Source: WHSW01 sp963846165 (lineage in GTDB: Bacteria; Actinomycetota; Thermoleophilia; Solirubrobacterales; 70-9). From it: DNA of 64,000 nt. Numbering within the stretch: the stretch's first letter is position 1; every line of letters begins with the position of its first letter. Location: positions 1-64,000 of the forward strand of contig CAWJUU010000009.1 of the NCBI GenBank assembly GCA_963846165.1. The letters are read 5' to 3'. Of this stretch, positions 34,157-41,838 are shown piece after piece. A model generated the notes under the pieces. That model ran no database searches and had not been told where the DNA came from. It saw only the letters and a list, made by a program, of their open reading frames with translations. A program made the translations under genes and the position numbers.

Positions 34157-34197
34157 GACTGATCAACGAAGCTGATCGCGCTCCGCTCGCGCCGCCC

Positions 34198-34632
34198 CTA
34201 CAAGCCAGCCAGTCGCCGCAGCTGCCCGGGTCTCAGAAGGGTGATCAGGGTCGCACCGTCGATCGCCGCGAGCCCGCCCTTCTTGAGCTCGATCCGCGCC
34301 CCGGTGGCGAGCTGGACGGCGCGCGAGATGTCGGGCTCGTGCCCGACGAGCATCACCTCGCCCCGCCCGGCGGCGAGCGCCGCCGGCTCGAAGTCGCCGC
34401 CGCGCAGCTCCTCAGCGATCTCGACCTCGAGGCCGAGCGGCTCACAGGCAAGCTGCGCGCTCTGCGTCGCGCGCACTTTCGGGCTCGTCAGGCAGCTGTC
34501 GATCTCGACCCCGAGCGCCGCCAGCGCCGCTCCGGCGGCGCGCGATTGCCGCTCCCCGGTGGCGGTCAACCGCCTCGATTCGTCGTCGGCGGCGAAATCC
34601 TCGGCATCCCCATGGCGCAGTAACCAGATCAC
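34198..34632 (-). CDS. sixA: Phosphohistidine phosphatase SixA family
   Basis: This 144-residue protein is a compact member of the histidine phosphatase superfamily. The catalytic loop is IWLLRHGDAED at the N-terminus, and the second catalytic His is in MLVGHEPDIS. The short length and lack of an inserted cap match SixA, which removes phosphate from phosphohistidine proteins such as phosphotransferase or histidine-kinase components. GTG 34632 is the likely start. It is divergent from dnaE, 68 nt away. Confidence 0.85.
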   Translation of the reverse strand: MIWLLRHGDAEDFAADDESRRLTATGERQSRAAGAALAALGVEIDSCLTSPKVRATQSAQLACEPLGLEVEIAEELRGGDFEPAALAAGRGEVMLVGHEPDISRAVQLATGARIELKKGGLAAIDGATLITLLRPGQLRRLAGL

Positions 34633-34700
34633 GGAGCCCGATCCTCGCAGGGAGCGGAAACCGACGCCTCTGCCGCCGCGTCGCTTGGCATGATCGAACC

Positions 34701-37700
34701 GTGAGCACCAGCGCGGTTCATCTTCACGTCCACAGCGAGTACTCGCTTCTCGACGGCGCCTGCAAGATCGTCAATAAGGACCGCGCGGGCGTCGATCACG
34801 GCCTCGCCGCGCGCGCCGCCGAGCTCGGCATGCCGGCCCTCGGCCTCACCGACCACGGCGTCATGAACGGCGCCGTCGAGCACTACAACGCCTGCCACAA
34901 GCATGGGATCAAGCCGATCCTCGGCCTCGAGGCCTATCTGGTCGACGACCGCCGCGCCGAGGGGCGCACGGAGCGCAACCACCTGACCCTGATCGCCGCC
35001 GCCGACGCCGGCTTTCGCAACCTCGTCAAGCTGACCTCGGCGGGTTACCTCGAGGGCTTCTCCCGCGGCAAGGCGAACGTCGACATGGAGTTGCTCGACC
35101 GCTACTCCGAGGGCGTGATTGCGCTCACCGGATGCCTCCAGTCGCGGTTCTGCCGCCGCCTGGTCGAGGAGCGACCCGGCGACGCCCGCTCGCATATCGA
35201 CGAACTGGCCGGCGTCTTCGGCCTCGACAACGTCTACTTCGAGGTCCAGGAGAACGGGATCGCAGAGCAGGAGAAGGCGAACCAGGGGATCGCGGCGACC
35301 GCACGCGAGCTCGGCCGCCCGCTGGTCGCCACCGCCGACGTCCACTACCTGCGCCGCGAGGACTACAACAACCACGCCGCCCTGCTCTGTGTGCAGACGA
35401 AGTCCACGCTCGAGCAGCCGAAGCTGACCTTCGACACGAACGAGTTCTTCCTCAAGAGCCCAGCGGAGATGCGCGAGTCGTTCGCCCGCTGGCCGGGCTC
35501 GGTCGAGACCACACTCGAGATCGCCGATCGTTGCGAGGTCGAGATCGAGCTCCGCAAGCTGCTGCTGCCGCGCTTCCCGACCCCGGAGGGTGTGGAGCCA
35601 CGCGAGATGCTGCACCGGCTCGCGGGCGAGGGGCTGCGCCGCCGCTACGGCGACCCGCCGCCGGCCGAGGCGGTCGAGCGCCTCGAGCTCGAGCTCGGGG
35701 TTATCGACGAGATGGGCTTCGAGTCCTACTTCCTGATCGTCTGGGACTTCGTCCGCTTCGCGAAGGAGAACGGGATCGCGGTCGGCCCCGGCCGCGGGTC
35801 GGCCGCGGGCTCGATCGTCGCCTACTCGCTCAACATCACCGATCTCGACCCGCTCGCCAACGACCTCCTGTTCGAGCGCTTCCTCAACCCGGCGCGCAAG
35901 TCGATGCCCGACATCGACATCGACTTCTCCGTCCGCGGCCGCGAGCGCGTGATCCGCTACGTGCAGGACAAGTACGGACGCGAGTCCGTCGCCCAGATCA
36001 TCACCTTTGGCACGATGGCCCCGCGCGCGGCGACGCGCGACGCGGCCCGGGTGCTCGGCTACGACTACGCCACCGGGGACCGGATCGCGAAGCTGATCCC
36101 GGAGCCGATCATGGGCCGCAGCCCGAGCTTCGAGGACTGCATGCGCACGGGCCAGGACCTGCGCGCGGCCTATGACTCCGACGCCGACGCGAAGCGGATC
36201 GTCGACGTCGCCCAGGGGCTCGAGGGCATCGTCCGCAACAACTCGATCCACGCGGCCGCGGTGGTGATCGCCGATCGCCCGCTCGACGAGATCGTCCCCT
36301 TGCAGCTCGCCGAGGATCGCGCTGCCGGGGGCGAGAGAAACGGCAACGGCAAGCCCGAGCGCTCCTACAAGATCGTCACCCAGTACTCGATGGGGCCGAT
36401 CGAGGAGATTGGCCTGCTGAAGATGGACTTCCTCGGGCTTCGCAACCTCGACGTGATCGAGGACGCGGTCCAGATCATCCGCCGCTCCCGCGGTGACGAG
36501 CCCGACGTCGAGGCGCTGCCAATGGATGACGCAAGGACGTACGAGATGCTGGCCGGTGGCGACTCGGTCGGCGTCTTTCAGCTCGAGTCCGAGGGCATGC
36601 GCGACGCGCTCAAGAAGGTCCGCCCGACCGAGTTCGACGACATCGTCGCGCTCGTCTCGCTCTACCGGCCGGGGGCGATGCGCTACATCGACGACTATGC
36701 CCGCGGCAAGCGCGACCCGGGCTCGGTCACCTATGCGGACGAGCGCCTGCGGGCGATCACCGAGGCGACCTACGGCTGCTGCATCTACCAGGAGCAGCTG
36801 ATGGAGATCGCCAAGCAGATGGCCGGCTTCACCCCCGCCGAGGCCGACGACCTGCGCAAGGCGGTGGGCAAGAAGAAGCGCGACCTGATGGCGACGATGG
36901 AGGACCAGTTCCTCGAAGGGCTCGCCGGGTCGGGCACCGACCGGCGGGTGGCCAAGGACCTCTGGTCGCTGATGACCGCGGCCGCCGACTACAGCTTCAA
37001 CAAGTCGCACGCCGCCTGCTATGCGCTAATCGCCTACCGGACCGCCTACTTGAAGGCCAACTACCCGGCCGAGTACATGGCGGCCGTGATCAGCTCGGTG
37101 ATGTCGACTAAGGACAAGGTGCCGTTCTTCGTCAACCGCTGCGCCGAGATGGGGATCGAGGTGATGCCGCCGGACGTCAACTCATCAGACCACGACTTCG
37201 TCGTCAGCGGCAGCTCGATCCGCTTCGGGCTCGACGCGGTCAAGAACGTGGGCCACTCGGTGGTCGAGACGATCATCTCCGCGCGCCACTCGGGCGGAGA
37301 GTTCGGGTCGATCTGGGACTTCTGCGAACGGGTGGATGCGCGGGTTGTCAACAAGCGGGCGATCGAGTGCCTGATCAAGTGCGGGGCGCTGGACTGCACC
37401 GGTGCCACCCGCCGCGGGATGCTCGAGGTGCTCGCGCAGGCGCAGGCGGCCGGCCAGACCGCGCAGGATGACTCGAGGCGCGGCCAGGGGTCGATCTTCG
37501 ACCTCGACGGCGGGTCAACCGCCGCCGACGGCGCGGGCGCGCCGGCGCCACCGCGCCACCGGCCGGTGCCCGGTGAGGAGTTCGATCAGCGCGAGCTCCT
37601 GCGGCTCGAGAAGGAGACGCTCGGGACCTTCGTCTCGGCGCATCCACTGGCCGAGGTCCGCGACGCGCTCCGCGCCCGGGTAGAGCGCCCGCTGGCGACC

Positions 37701-38243
37701 GTCGCCGAGCTCGCCGATGGTGCCTGGGTGAGCGTCGGTGGGATCGTCACCGAGGCGAAGAAGGTGCGCACCCGTCGCGGCGGCTACGTCATGTTCGCTG
37801 CCCTCGACGACCTCGAGGGACGACTGGAGCTGTTCGTGCGAGACGCCGCATCCGAGGCCGCCGAGACGATCGAGGTCGACCGCGTGGTCCTTGTTCGCGG
37901 CCGGGTCGACAAGCAGGAGGGCGGCAAGCTGAGCCTGGTCGTGCAGGAGGCCGAGCGCTTCGAACCCGGCGCCGACGAGCTCGCCGCCGCGAGGGCCAAG
38001 GTAAAGGCGCAGCAGGGCCCCTTGGTGCTGCGGATCGACGCCGCCGCCTTCGCGGCGGGGCTGGTCGAGGAGCTCAAGTCCCTGTTCGAGAGATTCCCGG
38101 GCTCGAACGAGGTTCTGCTCGAGATGCGCACCCGCGAGGGCGTCAGGCGGCTGCGATTCGGAAGCGAGTACCGCGTAGCACCTTCTTCGGCCCTGAGGGC
38201 GGAAATCGATCAACTGCTCGGACCCGCCGCACTCGCTGCCTGA
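34701..38243 (+). CDS. dnaE: DNA polymerase III alpha subunit
   Basis: This 1180-residue replicative polymerase has full length for a DnaE. The N-terminal PHP domain (HLHVHSEYSLLDG from residue 7, GLTDHGVMNG) is followed by the polymerase core with GPGRGSAAGS and the catalytic aspartates in PDIDIDFS (Asp404 and Asp406), then the finger and beta-binding regions. A helix-hairpin-helix part follows, and a C-terminal OB-fold near 980-1100 (VGGIVTEAKKVRTRRGGYVMF). The start is GTG 34701; CATGAT 6 nt upstream fits a leaderless promoter. It is followed after 17 nt by a small Cys-rich protein gene. Confidence 0.97.
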   Translation: MSTSAVHLHVHSEYSLLDGACKIVNKDRAGVDHGLAARAAELGMPALGLTDHGVMNGAVEHYNACHKHGIKPILGLEAYLVDDRRAEGRTERNHLTLIAAADAGFRNLVKLTSAGYLEGFSRGKANVDMELLDRYSEGVIALTGCLQSRFCRRLVEERPGDARSHIDELAGVFGLDNVYFEVQENGIAEQEKANQGIAATARELGRPLVATADVHYLRREDYNNHAALLCVQTKSTLEQPKLTFDTNEFFLKSPAEMRESFARWPGSVETTLEIADRCEVEIELRKLLLPRFPTPEGVEPREMLHRLAGEGLRRRYGDPPPAEAVERLELELGVIDEMGFESYFLIVWDFVRFAKENGIAVGPGRGSAAGSIVAYSLNITDLDPLANDLLFERFLNPARKSMPDIDIDFSVRGRERVIRYVQDKYGRESVAQIITFGTMAPRAATRDAARVLGYDYATGDRIAKLIPEPIMGRSPSFEDCMRTGQDLRAAYDSDADAKRIVDVAQGLEGIVRNNSIHAAAVVIADRPLDEIVPLQLAEDRAAGGERNGNGKPERSYKIVTQYSMGPIEEIGLLKMDFLGLRNLDVIEDAVQIIRRSRGDEPDVEALPMDDARTYEMLAGGDSVGVFQLESEGMRDALKKVRPTEFDDIVALVSLYRPGAMRYIDDYARGKRDPGSVTYADERLRAITEATYGCCIYQEQLMEIAKQMAGFTPAEADDLRKAVGKKKRDLMATMEDQFLEGLAGSGTDRRVAKDLWSLMTAAADYSFNKSHAACYALIAYRTAYLKANYPAEYMAAVISSVMSTKDKVPFFVNRCAEMGIEVMPPDVNSSDHDFVVSGSSIRFGLDAVKNVGHSVVETIISARHSGGEFGSIWDFCERVDARVVNKRAIECLIKCGALDCTGATRRGMLEVLAQAQAAGQTAQDDSRRGQGSIFDLDGGSTAADGAGAPAPPRHRPVPGEEFDQRELLRLEKETLGTFVSAHPLAEVRDALRARVERPLATVAELADGAWVSVGGIVTEAKKVRTRRGGYVMFAALDDLEGRLELFVRDAASEAAETIEVDRVVLVRGRVDKQEGGKLSLVVQEAERFEPGADELAAARAKVKAQQGPLVLRIDAAAFAAGLVEELKSLFERFPGSNEVLLEMRTREGVRRLRFGSEYRVAPSSALRAEIDQLLGPAALAA

Positions 38244-38260
38244 CTACTTAGACTTTACGC

Positions 38261-38659
38261 GTGGCCACTGTCCAGCGAGCTGGGACGACCTCCGGTGAGT
38301 GCCGGCGCTGCCGCACCTTCTGCGACAAGCTGATCGAGCCGCGCGGCTGCATCGAGATCGGCTGCCGATACCTCTACAGCTACGAGGACCAGCTCACCGG
38401 CGGGCGCTACATCGGCTGTCTGCGCAAGGTCTTCCGCGCCGAGATCGACCTCGACATGTTCCAGCTCGCCGAGGCCAACGGCGGTTTCGGCGGGATCAAG
38501 ATGACCGGCGAGGCGCTGCCCCAATGCCAGTTCACGGTCGAGCCCTGCTACGAGGGCGACGGCCGCGCCTACGACTGCGTCAACCCACGCTTCTTCGACT
38601 GCACCGACCAGGGCCCAGAGGGCATCCGCGCGTTCGACCTTCGCGACGCCCTGATCTAG
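38261..38659 (+). CDS. Cysteine-rich conserved-looking protein, 132 aa
   Basis: This 132-residue protein contains ten cysteines, including ECRRCRTFCDKL, GCIEIGCRYLY, IGCLRKVF, PQCQF and PCYE. The spacing could hold a Zn site or an Fe-S cluster, but I do not recognise the family. No signal peptide is visible. The start GTG 38261 sits 6 nt after TAGACT (38249-38254), so it may have its own leaderless transcript despite lying 17 nt behind dnaE. Codon use is like its neighbours. Confidence 0.75.
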   Translation: MATVQRAGTTSGECRRCRTFCDKLIEPRGCIEIGCRYLYSYEDQLTGGRYIGCLRKVFRAEIDLDMFQLAEANGGFGGIKMTGEALPQCQFTVEPCYEGDGRAYDCVNPRFFDCTDQGPEGIRAFDLRDALI

Positions 38660-38664
38660 AAGAG

Positions 38665-39336
38665 CTAGACCGGCTGGGCGCGGAACCGGTAGCCGACTCC
38701 GCGCACGGTCTCCAAGCGCGCCTGGCCGAGCTTCCTTCGTAGGTAGCCGACGTAGACATCGACGACGTTGGACCCGGGGTCATACGCATAGCCCCAGACC
38801 TGGGCGAGGAGCTGCTCGCGGCTGAGGACCTGGTCGGGGTGCTGGAGGAAGGTCCGCAGGAGCTCGAACTCGCGGGCCGAGAGCTCGATCGTGTCGCCGC
38901 CGACGCTCGCCCACCGGGTACGCAGGTCGAGCGTCACGTCGCCGATCTTGAGCTGGGTCTGCTCATCGGCCCCGGGATCGGCTCGCAGCCTGACGCGGAC
39001 TCGCGCCACGAGCTCCTCGAAGTGAAAGGGTTTCGCGAGGTAGTCGTCGGCGCCCGTCTCCAGCCCTTCGACGCGGTCATGAGGATCCCCGCGCGCGGTG
39101 AGCACGATCACCGGCAGCCGCTGCCCTGCAGCGCGCAGGTCCCGCAGGACCTCGAGCCCGGCCTTGCCGGGCAGGCCGAGGTCGAGGATCAGCAGATCGA
39201 AGTCGTCGTCGTGTGCGAGCGCGCTGGCGGTGGGTCCGTCGCTCGCAACGGTGGTCACGAACCCGCTCGCCCGCAGACCCTTCTCGAGGAAGGAGGCGAG
39301 GCGGACCTCGTCCTCGGCGATCAGGATCCGGCTCAC
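38665..39336 (-). CDS. OmpR/PhoB-family response regulator
   Basis: This 223-residue protein has a receiver domain with the acidic pocket (AEDE), phospho-acceptor Asp52 (LLILDLGLPG), the conserved Lys in DYLAKPF, and a C-terminal winged helix (ELSAREFELLRTFLQHPDQV and YAYDPGSNVVDVYVGYLRRKL). It overlaps the histidine kinase by 4 nt (GTGA), so the two are a coupled two-component system. The ATGAGA repeats at 11-bp period upstream of the operon (41284-41311) have the spacing of OmpR/PhoB-type boxes and are the obvious candidate target. Confidence 0.95.
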   Translation of the reverse strand: MSRILIAEDEVRLASFLEKGLRASGFVTTVASDGPTASALAHDDDFDLLILDLGLPGKAGLEVLRDLRAAGQRLPVIVLTARGDPHDRVEGLETGADDYLAKPFHFEELVARVRVRLRADPGADEQTQLKIGDVTLDLRTRWASVGGDTIELSAREFELLRTFLQHPDQVLSREQLLAQVWGYAYDPGSNVVDVYVGYLRRKLGQARLETVRGVGYRFRAQPV

Positions 39337-40787
39337 GGTTCCGGCGCCGCCGGGATCACGACCGTGAAGGTTGAGCCCTCGCCCGGGGCCGAGTCGAGCT
39401 CGGCCCAGCCGCCATGGGCCTCGGCGATCGCCCGCACGATCGAGAGCCCGAGCCCGGCTCCGTCGGCGCGGCTGCGGTCGGTGGGCGTCGCGCGCACGTA
39501 GCGGGCGAAGATCCGCTCACGGTCGCTCGGGTCGACGCCGGGCCCTGCGTCTCGGACCCAGAGTCGTGCGTGATCGTCGGCAAGCGAGCTGCCGAGCCAG
39601 ATCGGCTCCTCGCTCCGCGTGTGGCGAACCGCGTTGTCGGCCAGGTTCATCACGGCCTGCGTGAGGCGATGCTGGTCGGCGACCACAATGCCGACGCCGG
39701 TGCCCTCGAGGTGCCAGTCGCGGTCTCCGAGGCTGCCCGCCTTCGCGAACAGATCGTGTGTGAACAGGTCGAGGTCGAGCGGCCCGAGGCGCAGGAAGTC
39801 GGGGCGGGGGGCCTTGGTCAGCAGCAGGAGGTCGTCGACGTAGCGGTTCATCCGCTCGAGCTCGTCCTGGATCACGGCGATCGCCTCCTCGCGCTCACGG
39901 GGCGAAGCGCCGAGGGTCTCGACGTGTCCACGGATCACCGTGATCGGGGTTCGCAGCTCGTGGCCGACGTCGGTGAGGAAGTCCTTTTGGTCGGCGAAAG
40001 CGGTCTCGAGTCGGTCGAGCATGCTGTTGAAGGTACGCCCGAGCTCGGCGATCTCGTCTCCGCCGCGAACCGGGATGCGACCCGAGAGGTCGGTCTCGCT
40101 GATCGTCCTCGCGGTGCGCGAGAGCGCCTGCAGCGGCGCGATCGCCCGCCCGGCGGCGAGCCAGATGAACAGCGACGCGAGCAGCAGGATCACGACCGAG
40201 ACGCCGATCGCTATCCGCACCGCGCTCTCGACCTGGTCGCGCTCGGCGGCGGTCAGCGCTGCGACGACGAGCACCCCGTTTTCGTCGCCGGCCGAGACCG
40301 GGACGGCGATGTAGCGGGTCTGGCCCAAGTCGGTGTCGAGCTCGCCGCTGAACGGCGCCTGGCCGGCCCCGACGCTGTCGAACCCACGCTCGAGGTCGAC
40401 GGCGTCAGATTCGGCGTTGAACTTGAAGCGCTCGCCGTCGACGAACGTCACCAGGGCGCCGTCCGGGGGCGGCGCGGTGCGGCGCAGATAGCTCTCGAAG
40501 AGCTGGTCGAGACCCGTGAACGGCCTCCCGCTACCTGGCAGTCCCTCCTCGGAGAGGTCGCGCAGCGTGTCCACCTGGGGAACGAGCTCGCGCTCGACCT
40601 GTTCCCCGATGCGCGACATCAGAACCTGGCGCAGCACGAGCACGGACGCTGCGGTCGAGATCACGAGCAACGCGAGGAAGAAGATGAGGACCCTGGTCCG
40701 TACGCCTGCGAACAGCGAGATTCGCTCTTCGGCAGTGGCAGCGGCCTCTGCACCCTCCGTCGTGCGCGACCGAGAGTTGATCAACAC
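39333..40787 (-). CDS. Membrane sensor histidine kinase
   Basis: This 484-residue kinase has two TM helices (about 32-52 and 175-200) flanking an extracytoplasmic sensor region, then a HAMP segment (AIAPLQALSRTARTISETDL) and a HisKA domain with the phospho-accepting His in DVGHELRTPITVIRGH. The HATPase domain follows (MNLADNAVRHTRS, VRDAGPGVDP, GAGLGLSIVRAIAEAHGG). The signal is unknown. It is cotranscribed with the response regulator downstream and with the small membrane protein upstream (40845-41259). The start is GTG 40787. Confidence 0.94.
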   Translation of the reverse strand: MLINSRSRTTEGAEAAATAEERISLFAGVRTRVLIFFLALLVISTAASVLVLRQVLMSRIGEQVERELVPQVDTLRDLSEEGLPGSGRPFTGLDQLFESYLRRTAPPPDGALVTFVDGERFKFNAESDAVDLERGFDSVGAGQAPFSGELDTDLGQTRYIAVPVSAGDENGVLVVAALTAAERDQVESAVRIAIGVSVVILLLASLFIWLAAGRAIAPLQALSRTARTISETDLSGRIPVRGGDEIAELGRTFNSMLDRLETAFADQKDFLTDVGHELRTPITVIRGHVETLGASPREREEAIAVIQDELERMNRYVDDLLLLTKAPRPDFLRLGPLDLDLFTHDLFAKAGSLGDRDWHLEGTGVGIVVADQHRLTQAVMNLADNAVRHTRSEEPIWLGSSLADDHARLWVRDAGPGVDPSDRERIFARYVRATPTDRSRADGAGLGLSIVRAIAEAHGGWAELDSAPGEGSTFTVVIPAAPEP

Positions 40788-40844
40788 CAGGCAAATGTAG
40801 CCTGGATCGGCTGCCTAACGTGGCAGCGGGTGTGCAGCGACCCG

Positions 40845-41259
40845 TCAGTACACCTTGACCGTCAAACGAGACACCGCGTCAAGGTACTGGTCGTCCCCCG
40901 GCTGGTCACCGCCCGGCTGGTCACCAGTCGGCCCCGGGATCGTCGAGCCGGGCGTCCCGCTCGGGGGAGCAACGGTGCTCTGCAGCGCCCCGGCGGTCGC
41001 CCCGGCGCCGGGCGTTGTCCCTACGGACCCCGGGACCCGCACCCGGACCCCGCCGCCGTCGGTGCCACGGCCGGTGTCGCGATCGGACCCGGGCTGGACG
41101 GTCTGGGTGACCTCGGGACCGCGCCGGCGCGTCAACGCCGGAGACGGTGCTGTCGTCATCGGGTCTGAGGAAGTTCGCGTAGACGACCGCGATCAGCACG
41201 CCGACGACCACCACGTGCGCGGCAACCACGATCGGGCGACCCGGCAGACCAAAGGGCAT
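40845..41259 (-). pseudogene. Small single-pass membrane protein with Pro/Gly/Thr-rich tail, frameshift near 41130
   Basis: ATG 41259 opens a clear membrane N-terminus (MPFGLPGRPIVVAAHVVVVG, then VLIAVVYANFLRPDDDSTVS). That frame soon degenerates into Arg-rich text. The next frame supplies a coherent continuation (PEVTQTVQPGSDRDTGRGTD, a long Pro/Gly/Thr-rich stretch, and DDQYLDAVSRLTVKVY at the end). One extra base near GCGCGGTCCCGAGG (about 41125-41135) would account for the break. The gene is first in the two-component operon and may be an accessory extracytoplasmic sensor or target. I do not recognise a family. Confidence 0.55.
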
Positions 41260-41283
41260 CTATGACAAGTTTTTCCAAGTCTG

Positions 41284-41311
41284 ATGAGACAGCTATGAGA
41301 CGGCCATGAGA
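41284..41311. promoter_or_regulatory. Three ATGAGA direct repeats at 11-bp period (response-regulator boxes)
   Basis: ATGAGA occurs at 41284-41289, 41295-41300 and 41306-41311, exactly 11 bp apart start to start, so all lie on the same helical face. OmpR/PhoB-family regulators bind direct repeats with this period. The site lies between the two-component operon (leftward) and the LPFTG protein gene (rightward). A fourth box is part of an inverted repeat 48 bp further on. Confidence 0.6.
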
Positions 41312-41337
41312 ATAGTGATAAGGCCGAAGCAGGAAAC

Positions 41338-41350
41338 CCGCAACTTGCGG
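41338..41350. repeat. Short palindrome CCGCAA-C-TTGCGG
   Basis: A perfect 6-1-6 inverted repeat lies between the ATGAGA direct repeats and the ATGAGA inverted repeat in the divergent control region. It could be an operator or a small hairpin in the leader of the LPFTG gene. Confidence 0.35.
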
Positions 41351-41358
41351 CTAACTCC

Positions 41359-41375
41359 ATGAGAGCGATTCTCAT
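41359..41375. promoter_or_regulatory. Inverted ATGAGA box (ATGAGA-gcgat-TCTCAT)
   Basis: This inverted repeat reuses the same ATGAGA half-site seen three times at 41284-41311. It lies about 80 nt upstream of the LPFTG gene start and is probably another binding site for the response regulator or a second regulator with the same half-site. Confidence 0.5.
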
Positions 41376-41455
41376 CCGTGGCTCACGCTGCTCTCACCTG
41401 GCCTACTTAGCATCGTCGGCGTCCACCTTCTCCGTTTACAAAGGAGACCTGTTCC

Positions 41456-41779
41456 GTGCCAAACACCAATCTGCTCAAGACGAAGCTCGCCGGCGTCCTG
41501 ATCGTCGCGCTCTGCGCGTCGCTGGTGGCGCCTGTGCTCGCCGGCGCGCAGCAGGTCGCCCCGACGACGGCCGAGTACGAGAATGAGCTGACCCAGATCA
41601 CCCAGGGCGCGAACGAACCGCCCGCTGACAGCGGCTCGGGCCTCGGGGCCAACGTCGGGCCTCTGCCGTTCACCGGCTTCGACGTAATCGCCATGGCGGC
41701 GGTCGCGCTCGCGGTGACCGGCCTCGGTCTCGGACTCCAGCGCGCGGTCTCGCGCGAGCCGTCCGACAAGCTGACCTAG
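41456..41779 (+). CDS. Small LPXTG-type surface protein, 107 aa
   Basis: This short exported protein has a signal peptide (residues 1-31, LAGVLIVALCASLVAPVLAG). About 35 mature residues follow, then the sorting signal LPFTG at 70-74, a hydrophobic helix (VIAMAAVALAVTGLGLGL) and a charged tail ending QRAVSREPSDKLT. It should be anchored to the wall by a sortase such as the one at 15714-16406. Its tiny mature part suggests a structural or coating role rather than an enzyme. GTG 41456 is preceded by AAAGGAGA at about 9 nt. The upstream region carries the ATGAGA boxes. Confidence 0.85.
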   Translation: MPNTNLLKTKLAGVLIVALCASLVAPVLAGAQQVAPTTAEYENELTQITQGANEPPADSGSGLGANVGPLPFTGFDVIAMAAVALAVTGLGLGLQRAVSREPSDKLT

Positions 41780-41838
41780 CGAAGGACCGCTAGCCGCTAG
41801 CGAAGGACCGCTAGCCGCGCCCAGCGACGGACCGCTGG
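41776..41838. repeat. Tandem hairpin repeat (21-bp unit, two exact copies plus one diverged copy)
   Basis: Units at 41776-41796 and 41797-41817 are identical, and each folds as CTAGCG-aaggac-CGCTAG. A third, diverged copy at 41821-41838 folds as CCAGCG-acggac-CGCTGG. The two stem changes in the third copy are compensatory, which argues that the hairpin is kept by selection. The repeats sit between two convergent genes and overlap both stop codons (41777-41779 and 41811-41813), so a bidirectional terminator is plausible although no T-run follows. Confidence 0.6.

Noticed and set aside
34629..37010. 793-codon open frame antisense to dnaE
   Set aside because: This is a typical high-GC shadow frame: composition is rich in Arg, Asp, His and Val with no domain, while dnaE on the other strand is complete.
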